DNA from: Burkholderia sp. Bp9142
GTDB taxonomy: Bacteria > Pseudomonadota > Gammaproteobacteria > Burkholderiales > Burkholderiaceae
DNA length: 64,000 bases
Reading direction: 5' to 3'
NCBI RefSeq assembly: GCF_003853415.1
Contig: NZ_QTPP01000019.1
Coordinates: 62,001-126,000, forward strand
A model generated the notes under the pieces. That model ran no database searches, was not told the DNA's origin, and was given only the letters and a program-made list of their open reading frames with translations. A program made the position numbers and the translations under genes. Shown here in pieces: positions 26,892 through 36,166 of this stretch; position 1 is the first letter of the stretch, and each line of letters begins with the position of its first letter.

Positions 26892-27935
26892 TCACTGCGC
26901 GGCCGGCGAAGCCGGCAGCACGAGCAGATGGCGCGGCTCGATCGCGATGCGGCGCGTAGCCGGCAAGCGGCCTTCGCACAGCAGCGGGTCGGCCGAGCCG
27001 GCGGGAATGAAGTCGTAACGTTGCGTCGCGCCGAAGTAGCGCACGTCGCCCGGGCTGCCGTCGATGCGGTTCACACCGTGCTCCGGCGGATCGGCCTCGA
27101 CGTGCTCGGGCCGCACCAGCACCTCGATCGCGTCGCCCGGCCGGTGCGCGCCGGTCTCCACGCGCAGCGTCGCGAACCGCACGTCGACCGTGTCGTGCGC
27201 GATCACGCGACCGCGCAGCAGCGTCGAATGCCCGACGAAGCGCGCGACCTGCGCGGAAGCCGGGCGCTCGTACAGGTCGCGCGGGGTGCCCACCTGCAGC
27301 ACGCGTCCGCCGTCGACGATCGCGACGCGGTCGGCCATGCTCAGCGCCTCGTCCTGGTCGTGCGTGACGAGCAGCGTCGTCGCGCCGCACGCGCGCTGCA
27401 GCGCGCGAATCTCGTCGCGCAGCTGATGGCGGATGCCGGCGTCGAGCGCCGCGAGCGGCTCGTCGAGCAGCAGCAGCTTCGGTTCGATCACGAGCGCGCG
27501 CGCCAGCGCGACGCGCTGCTGCTGCCCGCCGGACAGCATCGCGATGCCGCGCTCCGCATGCGCCGACAAGCCGACGCGCTCGAGCATCTCGTGCGCGCGC
27601 CGCCGCCTGGCATCGGCCGCGACGCCGCGCATCCTCAGCCCGTACGCGACGTTGTCGGCCACCGACAGGTTCGGAAACAGCGCGTAGTGCTGGAACACCA
27701 TGCCCACCTCGCGCCGCCACACGGGCACGCCCGCCATGTCGTCGCCGCCGATTGCGATGCGGCCGCTGCCGCCGTCGAGCAGGCCGGCCGCGAGCCGCAG
27801 CAGCGTGGACTTGCCGGACCCGCTGCGGCCCATCACCGCGAGCAGTTCGCCTTGCGCGGCGGCCAGCGTGACGTCGTCGACGCCGTGACGCGCGCCCGGA
27901 TACTGGAAACTGACGTGTTCGAATTCGAGACTCAT
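26892..27935 (-). CDS. ABC transporter ATP-binding protein
   Basis: A 347-residue ATPase. Walker A GRSGSGKST (about 36-44), Q-loop VFQHYALFPN, signature LSGGQQQRVALARAL (about 135-149), Walker B LLLLDEPLAALD and H-loop VTHDQDEAL are all present. The C-terminal 110 residues form an OB-fold (TOBE-like) regulatory domain as in PotA/FbpC types. It is 7 bp from the first permease and 26 bp from the binding protein, in one operon. Confidence 0.92.
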   Translation of the reverse strand: MSLEFEHVSFQYPGARHGVDDVTLAAAQGELLAVMGRSGSGKSTLLRLAAGLLDGGSGRIAIGGDDMAGVPVWRREVGMVFQHYALFPNLSVADNVAYGLRMRGVAADARRRRAHEMLERVGLSAHAERGIAMLSGGQQQRVALARALVIEPKLLLLDEPLAALDAGIRHQLRDEIRALQRACGATTLLVTHDQDEALSMADRVAIVDGGRVLQVGTPRDLYERPASAQVARFVGHSTLLRGRVIAHDTVDVRFATLRVETGAHRPGDAIEVLVRPEHVEADPPEHGVNRIDGSPGDVRYFGATQRYDFIPAGSADPLLCEGRLPATRRIAIEPRHLLVLPASPAAQ

Positions 27936-27942
27936 GACGGAC

Positions 27943-28794
27943 TCATTTCATACGTTGCACGGTGCCGACCGACACGAGCGTCGCGAGCACGGCGAGGACG
28001 AGCAGCACGACGGTGGCCGCGCACGCCATCCCCGACGCGCCGTAGAACGCCTGCAGCAGCACGATCGGATAGTTGCGGTAGCGAAAGCCGGCGATCAGGT
28101 TCGAGATCTGGAATTCGCCGATCGACAGCGCGGCCACCATCACGAGCCCGGAAAACAGGCTGTGCCGCAGGTTCGGCAGCACGATCGTGAAGAACTGGCG
28201 CAGCGGCGTCGCGCCGAGCGTCGCCGCGCAGGCCTCGAGGCGCGCGAGGCCCAGGTGGCGCAGATCGCTGAGCAGGGTCTGCAGCAGGTAGGGCAGCGTC
28301 AGCACCGCGTGCGCCGCGATCATCAGCGGCAGCGTGCCGAGCCACGGCAGCGTGTCGCCGCTGAAGATCGCGATGTAGCCGAAGCCGAGCGTCAGCGCGG
28401 GCACGGCCACCGGCATCAGCATCATGATGCGCGTCGCCATGCCGCGCCCGGCCTGTGCGCGGTGATGCAGCGCATAGGCAAGCGGCAGGCCGATCACCGC
28501 GTTGAGCGCGCAGCACGCCAGCGCCACCGTCAGGCTCACGCCGAAGGCGCGGGTGAAGCTGCGGTTCGCGGCCAGGTCGGCGAACCAGTGCCCGGTGAAG
28601 CCGGTGGGCAGCAGCGTGTTCGTCCACGACTGGCCCACCGAACCGACCAGCAGCAGCACGATCGGCAGCAGCAGGTAGAGCCCGAACACCGCGACGAGCG
28701 CCTGCAGCAACAGCCGGCCGATGCGCGGGCCCGCCGGTTTGTTACGACGAATCGGAACACCATCGGCCAGTGCCGGGGCGGTGGACGCAGGCAT
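27943..28794 (-). CDS. ABC transporter permease
   Basis: A 283-residue inner-membrane permease and first gene of the ABC operon. The EAA loop is LEACAATLGATPLRQFFTIVLPNLRHS. The ATG at 28794 is chosen; a GTG at 28830 would add 12 residues. A LysR gene reads divergently from 28956 and is the likely regulator. Operon order is permease, ATPase, binding protein, permease. Confidence 0.86.
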   Translation of the reverse strand: MPASTAPALADGVPIRRNKPAGPRIGRLLLQALVAVFGLYLLLPIVLLLVGSVGQSWTNTLLPTGFTGHWFADLAANRSFTRAFGVSLTVALACCALNAVIGLPLAYALHHRAQAGRGMATRIMMLMPVAVPALTLGFGYIAIFSGDTLPWLGTLPLMIAAHAVLTLPYLLQTLLSDLRHLGLARLEACAATLGATPLRQFFTIVLPNLRHSLFSGLVMVAALSIGEFQISNLIAGFRYRNYPIVLLQAFYGASGMACAATVVLLVLAVLATLVSVGTVQRMK

Positions 28795-28955
28795 GGAAAC
28801 ACTCGCGGGAAAGAGACAAACACACCGCACAACGCCCGCCGGGCGGGGCTGTCACGCGTTTTCGGAATGGCGGCAGTGTGCGGCGTCGACATGGCATCGT
28901 CATGAAAAAAACGTACAAAGCCCGCATCGATCTGTGCGCAGAAGGAATAGCCGCG

Positions 28956-29852
28956 ATGAAGCACCTGTATCCGAACGTCGCGGAACTGCACGCGTTCGCG
29001 AGTTCCGCGAAGTACCTGAACTTCTCCTACGCGGCCCGGGAACTGGGGTTGACGCCCAGCGCGGTCAGCCGGCAGATCGCGAATCTCGAGGCACTGTTCG
29101 GCGTGAAGCTGTTCGTGCGCGAGGGCCGCAGCCTCGTGCTCACGCGCGCCGGGCAGGTGTACCACGCACGCGTCGTCGGCCCGCTGCGCGAAATCGGCAA
29201 CGCGTCGATCGAACTGCTGAGCGCACGCGAGAACAGCGACCTGCTGACGATCGCGAGCGTGCCGACGTTTACGACCAAGTGGCTCGTGCCGCGGCTCACA
29301 CGCTTCCTGGCGGTCGCGCCGAGCGTCACGCTGAGCTTTCGCCGCCATCTCGCGCACGGCGACATCTTCCCGTTCGGGCTCGACGCGGCGATCCGCTACG
29401 GCGACGGCACATGGGAAGGCGTGCGCAGCGATTACCTGGACGGTCGAACCTTCGTGCCGGTCTGCTCGCACGAATTCGCGGAGCGGCATGCGCTGCGCAC
29501 GCCCGCCGACACCGTGACGGCGCCGCGCCTCGTGCACGAGCAGGCGGAAATCGCGTGGTCCGCGTGGGCGGAACGCCATCGCGCCACGCAGATGAATGCG
29601 CTCGCCGGGCCGCGCTTCGAACAGTATTCGGTACTGATCCAGGCCGCACAGGCGGGGCTCGGGCTCGCGCTCGTGCCGCGCTTCCTGATCGCGGACAATC
29701 TCGCGGCCGGCACGCTCGTCGAGCCGTTCGACGCGCCCGTCGACGTCGACGCGCAGGGGCACTACCTGTGCTACGCGCCGGAGCGCCTCGAAACGAGCGA
29801 GGCGTTGCGGCACTTCAGGGAATGGATGCTGGACGAATGCGCGCCGGCCTGA
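28956..29852 (+). CDS. LysR-family regulator, GcvA-like
   Basis: A 298-residue LysR protein with HTH AELHAFASSAKYLNFSYAARELGLTPSAVSRQIANLE and an effector domain containing SVPTFTTKWLVPRL and FGLDAAIRYGDGTWEGV, typical of the GcvA/AmpR branch. AAGGA precedes the ATG at 28956; an in-frame ATG at 28902 is a weaker choice. It is divergent from the ABC importer operon and probably controls it. Confidence 0.88.
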   Translation: MKHLYPNVAELHAFASSAKYLNFSYAARELGLTPSAVSRQIANLEALFGVKLFVREGRSLVLTRAGQVYHARVVGPLREIGNASIELLSARENSDLLTIASVPTFTTKWLVPRLTRFLAVAPSVTLSFRRHLAHGDIFPFGLDAAIRYGDGTWEGVRSDYLDGRTFVPVCSHEFAERHALRTPADTVTAPRLVHEQAEIAWSAWAERHRATQMNALAGPRFEQYSVLIQAAQAGLGLALVPRFLIADNLAAGTLVEPFDAPVDVDAQGHYLCYAPERLETSEALRHFREWMLDECAPA

Positions 29853-29943
29853 GCCGGGCCGCCATCGTCATGAAGCGGGGCGCGCCGCCGCGCGTCCCGT
29901 GTGTGCCGGACACCGCCCCGGCGGCGGCATCCGGCAGGCGTCG

Positions 29944-31620
29944 TCAGCGCTCGATACCGAGCCCCGGCAGCACGCGCGTGTTCTCGGCCACCACCGCATG
30001 CAGCAGGCGCGGGTTCGCGCCGAGCAGCCCGAGGATCGTCGGTGCGACCTGCTTCGTACCGACCGTGTCGGTCACCGTGCGTGCGCGATGCAGGCCCGGA
30101 TACGACACGAGCAGGCCGAGGTGGCTGTCGTCCGGCGCGTTGCCGCCGTGTTCCTCGTCCTTCTTCGTGCTCGACGTGTAGATCACCCCCGGATTCGGCT
30201 GGACGATGATGTCCGGCGTGCGGCCGTTGGCCGGATCGCCGAACCGGTCGGCCAGCGCCGCGCCGTAGAGGATCTCCGCCTGCGTACCGTCGGCGCAGAT
30301 CCCCGGCGCGTTGCAGCCGAGGTTCGCCTTCAGCGTCTGCACCACGGCCGTGCGCTGGCTACGGTCGCGCAGCCAGATCAGGCCGACGTCGTCGGTCTGC
30401 ACGAGGCCCGTGCCGACCAGGCCCGAACCGTCGTTCGGGTTGCCCGTCGTCGTGTTGTTCTGGCCGAAGTTGCCGTTCGGGTCGAGATAGTTGTTCGCTT
30501 CGAGCAGCTTGGTCAGCGTGTCGCCGTTCTTCACGAGCTTCGTGTGATCGGTCGGCGATTGACCATGCTTCGCCGTGACGATCACCGCCGTCGACGAATA
30601 CAGGTTCGCCTGCTTCAGCGCCGCGACGACATGGCCGATCGAGTTGTCGACATACGTGATCGCGTTCGCGACCTGTCCGTTCGGCGTGAAGTTCGCATCC
30701 AGGTAGCCGCCGCCCTTCGTTACCAGCGCCTTCTGCGCGACGCTCAGCGTCTGGAAGTTCGCGCCGAACAGCGTCGGCACCGGTGCGCTCTTCGTGCCCG
30801 TCGAATCGCGGCCGTTGATCTGGTTGATCAGCGCCTGCACGTGCAGGTTGTCGAATTGCGCGGTATGCGAATACACGTCCGTATAGTTCGTGTTCGTCGC
30901 CGGGTCGATCGAGTTGATCTCGGTGCGCATCAGATCGTCGACGCCGGTGCCCGACGGGCCGTTCAGCCAGTCGTAGCCCCACGCGTGCTTGTCGGCCCAC
31001 GCGGTATGCGCGTTCGGCACGCCGGCCTTGACGGCCTCGAACACCGTGTTGGTCTTCACGTAGTTGTGCGGGTACACCGGCACGCACTGGCCGTCGACCT
31101 TCGCGTGCGGAATCGCCTGCGGGTTGAATGCACCGCCGCCGTCGAGGTGCACGAGCGCGCCGCCGTTCTGCGCATCGATGCCGGTCGTCTCGTCGAACAC
31201 CACGTTCCAGCCCTGCTTGCCCGTGCAGGTCGTGTCGCCCGGCGCGTACAGGTTGCGGTCGTACGACACGTCGTAGAACAGGCCGGCCGTCTTCGGCGAG
31301 CCGCCCGTCACGAGCGCCGCGAGGCCCGGGAACGAGTCCGACAGGCCGGGCGTGTACGCATTCGTGTACGTCACGCCGCTCTTCGCCAGCACCGCGATGT
31401 TCGGGCACGTGTTCGCGCCGATGCAGCGCGCGAGATCCTGCTCGTGCAGGCCGTCGACGCTGATCAGCAGCACGTGCTTCACGACGCGGTTCGCGCGGCC
31501 GTGATCCTCGCCCTGACTGTTGCCGTTCTGTTGCGCCGCGTGCGCACCCGCGCTTGCGAGCGCCAGCGCGCCCGCCACCATCGCCACCCACTTCCGCTGC
31601 TTACCAAGGAAAGACCTCAT
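29944..31620 (-). CDS. Secreted alkaline phosphatase superfamily phosphodiesterase
   Basis: A 558-residue exported enzyme of the alkaline-phosphatase/nucleotide-pyrophosphatase superfamily. A Sec signal peptide ends near ASAGAHA. HVLLISVDGLHEQDL gives the first metal Asp, and TPGLSDSFPGLAALVTGG contains the nucleophile region (Ser rather than the Thr of NPPs). TAKHGQSP and the DDSHLGLLVSYP stretch supply the remaining metal ligands. GAGG upstream of the ATG at 31620 decides the start. It probably hydrolyses extracellular phosphoesters; substrate unknown. Confidence 0.82.
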   Translation of the reverse strand: MRSFLGKQRKWVAMVAGALALASAGAHAAQQNGNSQGEDHGRANRVVKHVLLISVDGLHEQDLARCIGANTCPNIAVLAKSGVTYTNAYTPGLSDSFPGLAALVTGGSPKTAGLFYDVSYDRNLYAPGDTTCTGKQGWNVVFDETTGIDAQNGGALVHLDGGGAFNPQAIPHAKVDGQCVPVYPHNYVKTNTVFEAVKAGVPNAHTAWADKHAWGYDWLNGPSGTGVDDLMRTEINSIDPATNTNYTDVYSHTAQFDNLHVQALINQINGRDSTGTKSAPVPTLFGANFQTLSVAQKALVTKGGGYLDANFTPNGQVANAITYVDNSIGHVVAALKQANLYSSTAVIVTAKHGQSPTDHTKLVKNGDTLTKLLEANNYLDPNGNFGQNNTTTGNPNDGSGLVGTGLVQTDDVGLIWLRDRSQRTAVVQTLKANLGCNAPGICADGTQAEILYGAALADRFGDPANGRTPDIIVQPNPGVIYTSSTKKDEEHGGNAPDDSHLGLLVSYPGLHRARTVTDTVGTKQVAPTILGLLGANPRLLHAVVAENTRVLPGLGIER

Positions 31621-31922
31621 CACCCCACCTCATCGATTGACGTTGAACTGCGTGACTTGCCATCAGGCGCGCAAAATATCGCCGCGCCGTGGGGCGCTCG
31701 CATGAAGCGGGGCTTTCTGTTCTCTATCAAACGTAACCAATCGCAAGTGACATGAAGCGGTCGCAAAGCCAGGCGAACCGGCGCACGAAGCGACGCGTGC
31801 GCCCGGCGTCCGCACCGGGCCGGTGCACGGTGCGCGCCCTCGCCCGCCGCGCGATTTTTTTTCGGGTTGGCGCTCGACTATTGGCGTGTGATAAAGGGTT
31901 TTCCCTGACCCGGAGCACGAGT
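31621..31922. other. Divergent intergenic region, phosphatase / 73-aa gene
   Basis: A 302-bp region with promoters for both directions. Toward the 73-aa gene a promoter TTGGCG (31867-31872), 17-bp spacer, GATAAA (31890-31895) runs straight into the dyad AGGGTTTTCCCT. For the phosphatase no clear promoter was seen, and a PhoB box was looked for without success. Confidence 0.5.
31895..31906. promoter_or_regulatory. AGGGTTTTCCCT dyad at the -10/+1 of the 73-aa gene
   Basis: The dyad AGGG-TTTT-CCCT begins on the last base of the GATAAA -10 box and covers the expected start site, 17 bp before the ATG. The same 12-mer occurs twice in the promoter of the 51-aa gene near 41.8 kb. The placement suits a repressor site; the protein that binds is unknown. 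Confidence 0.6.
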
Positions 31923-32144
31923 ATGTCGACCCTGGAAGCTCTCCGGTTCGTGCTGGACGATGCACGCACCCCCGAAATCATTCGCCACCACGTCGTCGAC
32001 GCGCTGCAGTACGCGGTGCGCAACTACGGGCCGGTATTCACCACGAAGGAAGTCGAATGGCTGACGCAGTGGGACGACGCGCGTCTGCCGCTGGCCGCGA
32101 GGAAGGAGCTGGACAAGCGCGAACCGGCGATCGCCGCGCGCTGA
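31923..32144 (+). CDS. Hypothetical 73-residue protein
   Basis: A small soluble protein: TLEALRFVLDDARTPEIIRHHVVDALQYAVRNYG, then a charged C-terminus with WLTQWDDARLPLAARKEL. It has no signal peptide, Cys or known motif. A GGAG ribosome site, a good promoter and the shared AGGGTTTTCCCT dyad make it a convincing gene. It is convergent with the DUF748 gene. No function can be assigned. Confidence 0.7.
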   Translation: MSTLEALRFVLDDARTPEIIRHHVVDALQYAVRNYGPVFTTKEVEWLTQWDDARLPLAARKELDKREPAIAAR

Positions 32145-32203
32145 AGGAAAAAGCCGCCGCGCCCGGCTGGTGCGGACGCGGCGGCCGAGGATGACGCAAC
32201 GGC

Positions 32204-35200
32204 TTACTGCAGGCCGAAGTCGACGCGCGTCGTCGCGCCCTTGTCCTCGATGCCCTTCGCATCGAGCTTCGGCGCCACGACGAACATGCGGCTCGAATCG
32301 ATCTTGCCGTCGAGATACTGGCGCACGGCCTGCGCGCGCTGCTGCGCGAGCGTGCGCAGCGCGTTGTCGTCGGCCGGCGCGTGATCGGCGAGCGCCTTCT
32401 TCATGTCCGCATCGGGCAGCGACTTCTGCAGGCCGATCAGGTTGCGCGGCTTCTTGAAGTCGGCGGCCTTGTACGCACGCGCCAGGTACTTGCCGTACTC
32501 GGCCGGATCGACCTTCACCGACATCGGATCGATGCTCTCGCCCTGCCCGACCACGTCCTTCAGCTTCTGCTGGCGAACCAGCCGATCGACGTACGCGTCG
32601 CGCAGCCCCGGCGTGTCCTTCGCCGGATCGACGCGGCCGATCAGGTCGAGCCGGATCGACGGCTTCTCGGTCAGCATCTTCACGACGGTGTCGAGCTTCT
32701 TCTGCTGCGCATCGTCCAGCTGGTACGAGCCCGGCGCGAACTCGACGTAGCCGAGCTCCTCGCCGCCGCTGCCGCCGAACGCATTCGCGAGCAGCGTGAA
32801 CGGCGACGTGACGGCCTTCGCGATCAGGTTCAGCACCGCGCGCCAGATCAGCCCGCCGATGCTGAACTCCGGGTTCGACAGCGAGCCCGACACCGGCAGG
32901 TTCACGTCGATCTGGCCGCGCGTGTTCTTCAGGAGCGAGATCGCGAGTTTCACCGGCAGCTTGGTCGCCGTGTCGTTGTCGACGTGATCGCCGAACGTGA
33001 GCTGGTCGATGAAGATGTGATTGTTGGCCGACAGCTGGTCGTTCGCGAGCTGGTAGTGCAGGTCGACGTTGAGCTTGCCCTTCGTGATCGGGTAGCCGGC
33101 GTACTTCGCCGAGTACGGCGTCAGGTTGGTCAGCTCGATGTCGTGCGCGGTCGCCGTCAGGTCCAGCGCCGGCTTCTCGATCAGCGGGTTCACCGAGCCC
33201 TTGATCGAGATCGGCCCGTTGCCCGCGAGGTTCGCGGCGACGTCGACCGGCGCGGACGTCGTCGAGTCCGTGCCGAACGCGCCGACCGTCCCCTTGATCG
33301 CGACCAGGTTCGCCGTGTAGTTCGGCTTGATGAAGTTGTCGGTGTAGGTCACGCGGCCGTTCTGCAGCACCAGCTGGCCGAAATGCATGCGCACCGGATT
33401 CTGCGGCGGCGGCGCGGCCTTCACGACGACCGTCGCCGATGCGGCGGCCGGCGCGGACGCCTGCTGCACCGCCGCGGCCGATGCGGCGGCCGGCGGCGTC
33501 ACGCCCGGCGACAGCGGCACGGGTTCGCTCTTGCTCGCGTCGCGCGTCAGCGACTGCGCGGGGCCCGTCTCCTTCGCGACGACGTCCTTCAGGTTCAGAC
33601 GCCCTTGCGCGTCGAGCAGCACGCGGCCGTAGAAGTTCGAGAACGTCACGCCCGCGGCGTCGACGTCGGTGCCCTTCTCGTCGTAGTTCACCTTCAGGTT
33701 CGACAGCGCGAGCGAGCGCCAGCCGGCAAACGGGTCGGACGTCGCCTTGTCGAGCATCCGCACGTCGACCAGCGCGACATCGCCGCGATAGGTCGCACGC
33801 GGTGTGTCCTTTACCTGCGCGAACGTCAGGTTGCCTTGCGCGTTGAGCAGTGCGCTCGCGATGGTCGCGTTCAGCGCGCTGCCGAAGTACGGCTCGAACG
33901 CGGCCGCGTCGAGGCGGTTGCCGTTGATCTTCAGGCCGAGCTTCAGCGGCTGCGCGGTCACGTCGCCCGACACGTTCAGCGATCCCTTGCGGTTCAGCGT
34001 CGCCTTCAGCTGCACCGGCAGCGGCTTCGTCATGTCGTCGCTGATCTTCTGCACCGACAGGTCGAGCGGCTTGATCGCGAGCTTCACCGGGCGCGGCGTC
34101 GACAGGTCCGTGAAGTTCGCGGACGAGTCCTTCACGTTCAGCGCGTCGATCCGGTAATGCCACGACGGCGCGGCCGCCTCGGCCTTGCGCGCGACCGTGC
34201 GCCTGGGCACCGCCGCCTGCGCGGGTTCGGCCAGCGTCGCGAGGTCGATCTTGCCGTCCTTCAGGCGGTTCACGTCGAGCGCGAGCCCGGTCGCGTCGAC
34301 GCTCGCGATCTCCGCGGTGCGCGCGGCGACGTCGACCTTCGAAATCTTCGCGCTCGCGTCGGGCAGCACGATCGCGGGCGCCTTCGCGTCCGGCGTCGCG
34401 AGCTTCAGCGACTTCAGGCTCACCGTGCTGTCGGCGACCTGCGCGTCGAGCGGCGTCTTGCCCCAGTCGGCCTTCGCGTTGACGCTCGCGCCGAGCGTGC
34501 CGTCGAGCACGCGCGCACGGGTCGCCTCGCCGAGATACGGCTGCAGCGCCGGCAGCGCGAGCGCGTCGACCGTCAGCTTCGTGTCGGCCTGCTTCGCCGC
34601 CAGGCTGAACGCGCCTTCGGCCTTCACGTCGCCGCCGCGCGACAGCGACGTCGACAGCGTGTACTTCGCGGGCGTCCTGCCCTGCAGCGTGAAGCCGTCG
34701 AGCGTCGCGGCGAGCTTCGTGAGCGACATCGCGGTCGGCGTCGCCGGCACGCGGTCGTCGACGTTGATCGTGCCGCCGTCGATCGCGAAATGACGGATCG
34801 TCAGGTCGAGCGGCGGCGCCTTCTTCGCGGCGGCATCGGCCTTCGCGCCGCTCGCGGCGGCAGCGGCGCTCGCGGCGGTCGCGGCCACGGTCGATGCGGC
34901 GGCGCCCGACGCAGCCGGCTCGCCCGCGTCAGCCTTCGGCGCGGCAGCCGGCTGGCCGGCGAGCTTCTCGACGTTCAGCACGCCCTGCTTGTCGCGCGAC
35001 AGGTCGACGACCGGCTGGTCGAGCCGGATCTCGTCGAAATGCAGCACGTTGCGCAGCGGCTCGAGGCCGGCGGCCGCGACGTGCACGCCGCGCGCGGCGA
35101 ACAGCGGCTCGGCGGCCCGGCCGGTGACCTTCGCGTCGTTCAGGTCGACGGTGCCCGACACGCGCAGCGCGGGCGTGTCGCCGCTCATCACGAAGTTCAG

Positions 35201-36013
35201 CGTGAGGTCGCTGCTCAGGAGGCCGCTCGTGACGATCACCGGCAGCTTCGCCGGCGCGTACGAAATCAGCTTCGGCACGTCGAGCCGGTCGAACTTCAGC
35301 GCGACTTCCGACTCGCGCGACTGCGCGAACGGCTTCGTCTTGCCGTCGATCGCGACCGGGCTGCCGTCGACCCGCGCGCGCAGCTTCGGCTGCACGAAGA
35401 TGTCGGTCTTCGACGGCAGCGTCGCGATGAACGGAATGCCGAGCGTCCAGTTGTCGATCACGTGCTTTTCGTTCAGCAGGCGGTCGTCGAAGTCGATCCG
35501 GCCGTCGTTGACCTGGATGTTCGATACGGAGAAATGCGTCGGCTTGCTTTCGGGCTTCGACGGTGTCGAGAACTTCTCGATCAGGTCGGTGAAGTTGAAG
35601 CGCTGCGCGTCGTAGCGGACGACATGGAAGCGCGGCGAGTCGACGCGCACTTCGTTGACGATCGGCGCGCCACGGAACAGCGACGACCACGACGGCCGCA
35701 CGACGAGCTTGCCGATGTCGATGAAGTCGCCCTGGCCGCCGCGCTCGCCGACGTGCACGCCGTCGGCCTCGAGGTTCAGCGTGTACGGGTTCAGCGCGAT
35801 GCGCTGGACCGTGGACGGCCGGCCGAGCTGCTGGCTCAGCTGCTGTTCGGCGACGTGGCGGATCAGCGGCGGCGCCGCGAAGAACCCGAGCAGTCCGAAC
35901 AAAACGAGGAAGATCAGCACGCCGAGGCCGATACGCCGGGTCCGGCGCGAGCGCGCGATGCCGCCAAGGGCATGGAGGGTCGAGGGTACGGTTTCTTTGT
36001 CTGCGCTTGCCAT
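32204..36013 (-). CDS. DUF748 / AsmA-like giant envelope protein
   Basis: A 1269-residue protein anchored by one N-terminal helix (about 29-52) with the rest predicted periplasmic. Repeated DUF748/AsmA-type segments are seen (e.g. IVNEVRVDSPRFHVVRYDAQRFNFTDLIEKF and FSVSNIQVNDGRIDFDDRLLN), with Ala-rich linkers at about 360-400 and 850-880. Proteins of this class (YhdP, YdbH, TamB relatives) bridge the periplasm and are linked to lipid transport to the outer membrane; that role is inference here. The DUF1254 lipoprotein gene lies 153 bp upstream on the same strand. Confidence 0.85.
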   Translation of the reverse strand: MASADKETVPSTLHALGGIARSRRTRRIGLGVLIFLVLFGLLGFFAAPPLIRHVAEQQLSQQLGRPSTVQRIALNPYTLNLEADGVHVGERGGQGDFIDIGKLVVRPSWSSLFRGAPIVNEVRVDSPRFHVVRYDAQRFNFTDLIEKFSTPSKPESKPTHFSVSNIQVNDGRIDFDDRLLNEKHVIDNWTLGIPFIATLPSKTDIFVQPKLRARVDGSPVAIDGKTKPFAQSRESEVALKFDRLDVPKLISYAPAKLPVIVTSGLLSSDLTLNFVMSGDTPALRVSGTVDLNDAKVTGRAAEPLFAARGVHVAAAGLEPLRNVLHFDEIRLDQPVVDLSRDKQGVLNVEKLAGQPAAAPKADAGEPAASGAAASTVAATAASAAAAASGAKADAAAKKAPPLDLTIRHFAIDGGTINVDDRVPATPTAMSLTKLAATLDGFTLQGRTPAKYTLSTSLSRGGDVKAEGAFSLAAKQADTKLTVDALALPALQPYLGEATRARVLDGTLGASVNAKADWGKTPLDAQVADSTVSLKSLKLATPDAKAPAIVLPDASAKISKVDVAARTAEIASVDATGLALDVNRLKDGKIDLATLAEPAQAAVPRRTVARKAEAAAPSWHYRIDALNVKDSSANFTDLSTPRPVKLAIKPLDLSVQKISDDMTKPLPVQLKATLNRKGSLNVSGDVTAQPLKLGLKINGNRLDAAAFEPYFGSALNATIASALLNAQGNLTFAQVKDTPRATYRGDVALVDVRMLDKATSDPFAGWRSLALSNLKVNYDEKGTDVDAAGVTFSNFYGRVLLDAQGRLNLKDVVAKETGPAQSLTRDASKSEPVPLSPGVTPPAAASAAAVQQASAPAAASATVVVKAAPPPQNPVRMHFGQLVLQNGRVTYTDNFIKPNYTANLVAIKGTVGAFGTDSTTSAPVDVAANLAGNGPISIKGSVNPLIEKPALDLTATAHDIELTNLTPYSAKYAGYPITKGKLNVDLHYQLANDQLSANNHIFIDQLTFGDHVDNDTATKLPVKLAISLLKNTRGQIDVNLPVSGSLSNPEFSIGGLIWRAVLNLIAKAVTSPFTLLANAFGGSGGEELGYVEFAPGSYQLDDAQQKKLDTVVKMLTEKPSIRLDLIGRVDPAKDTPGLRDAYVDRLVRQQKLKDVVGQGESIDPMSVKVDPAEYGKYLARAYKAADFKKPRNLIGLQKSLPDADMKKALADHAPADDNALRTLAQQRAQAVRQYLDGKIDSSRMFVVAPKLDAKGIEDKGATTRVDFGLQ

Positions 36014-36166
36014 GCTTGAATGCCTCGGGATTGGATGCCGGGCCGCACCGGAAAACCGGCACGGCCGTGCACGCTATCCCGAAAGTATAGGCTCAGGGGG
36101 TGACGGAACGGCGTTCGGGCGCGGAGCGCCGCGCCCGCGGATCGGACAGCGGCGGCGCCGGTCCGT

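Noticed and set aside
31680..31760. Possible PhoB box upstream of the phosphatase gene
   Set aside because: A TGTCAC is present but the second repeat at 11-bp spacing is not; too weak to call.
32204..32640. OmpA-like C-terminal domain in the DUF748 protein
   Set aside because: The C-terminal region is helical and charged, but the peptidoglycan-binding motif of OmpA domains is not seen.
32381..36019. Plus-strand 1212-codon open frame opposite the DUF748 gene
   Set aside because: Composition is Arg/Leu/Val/His-rich without any domain; the minus-strand frame has a membrane anchor and family motifs.
36116..36135. GGGCGCGG/CCGCGCCC hairpin as terminator of the DUF1254 gene
   Set aside because: Short, no T-tract, and such G/C hairpins are frequent by chance here; the downstream gene may also be co-transcribed.
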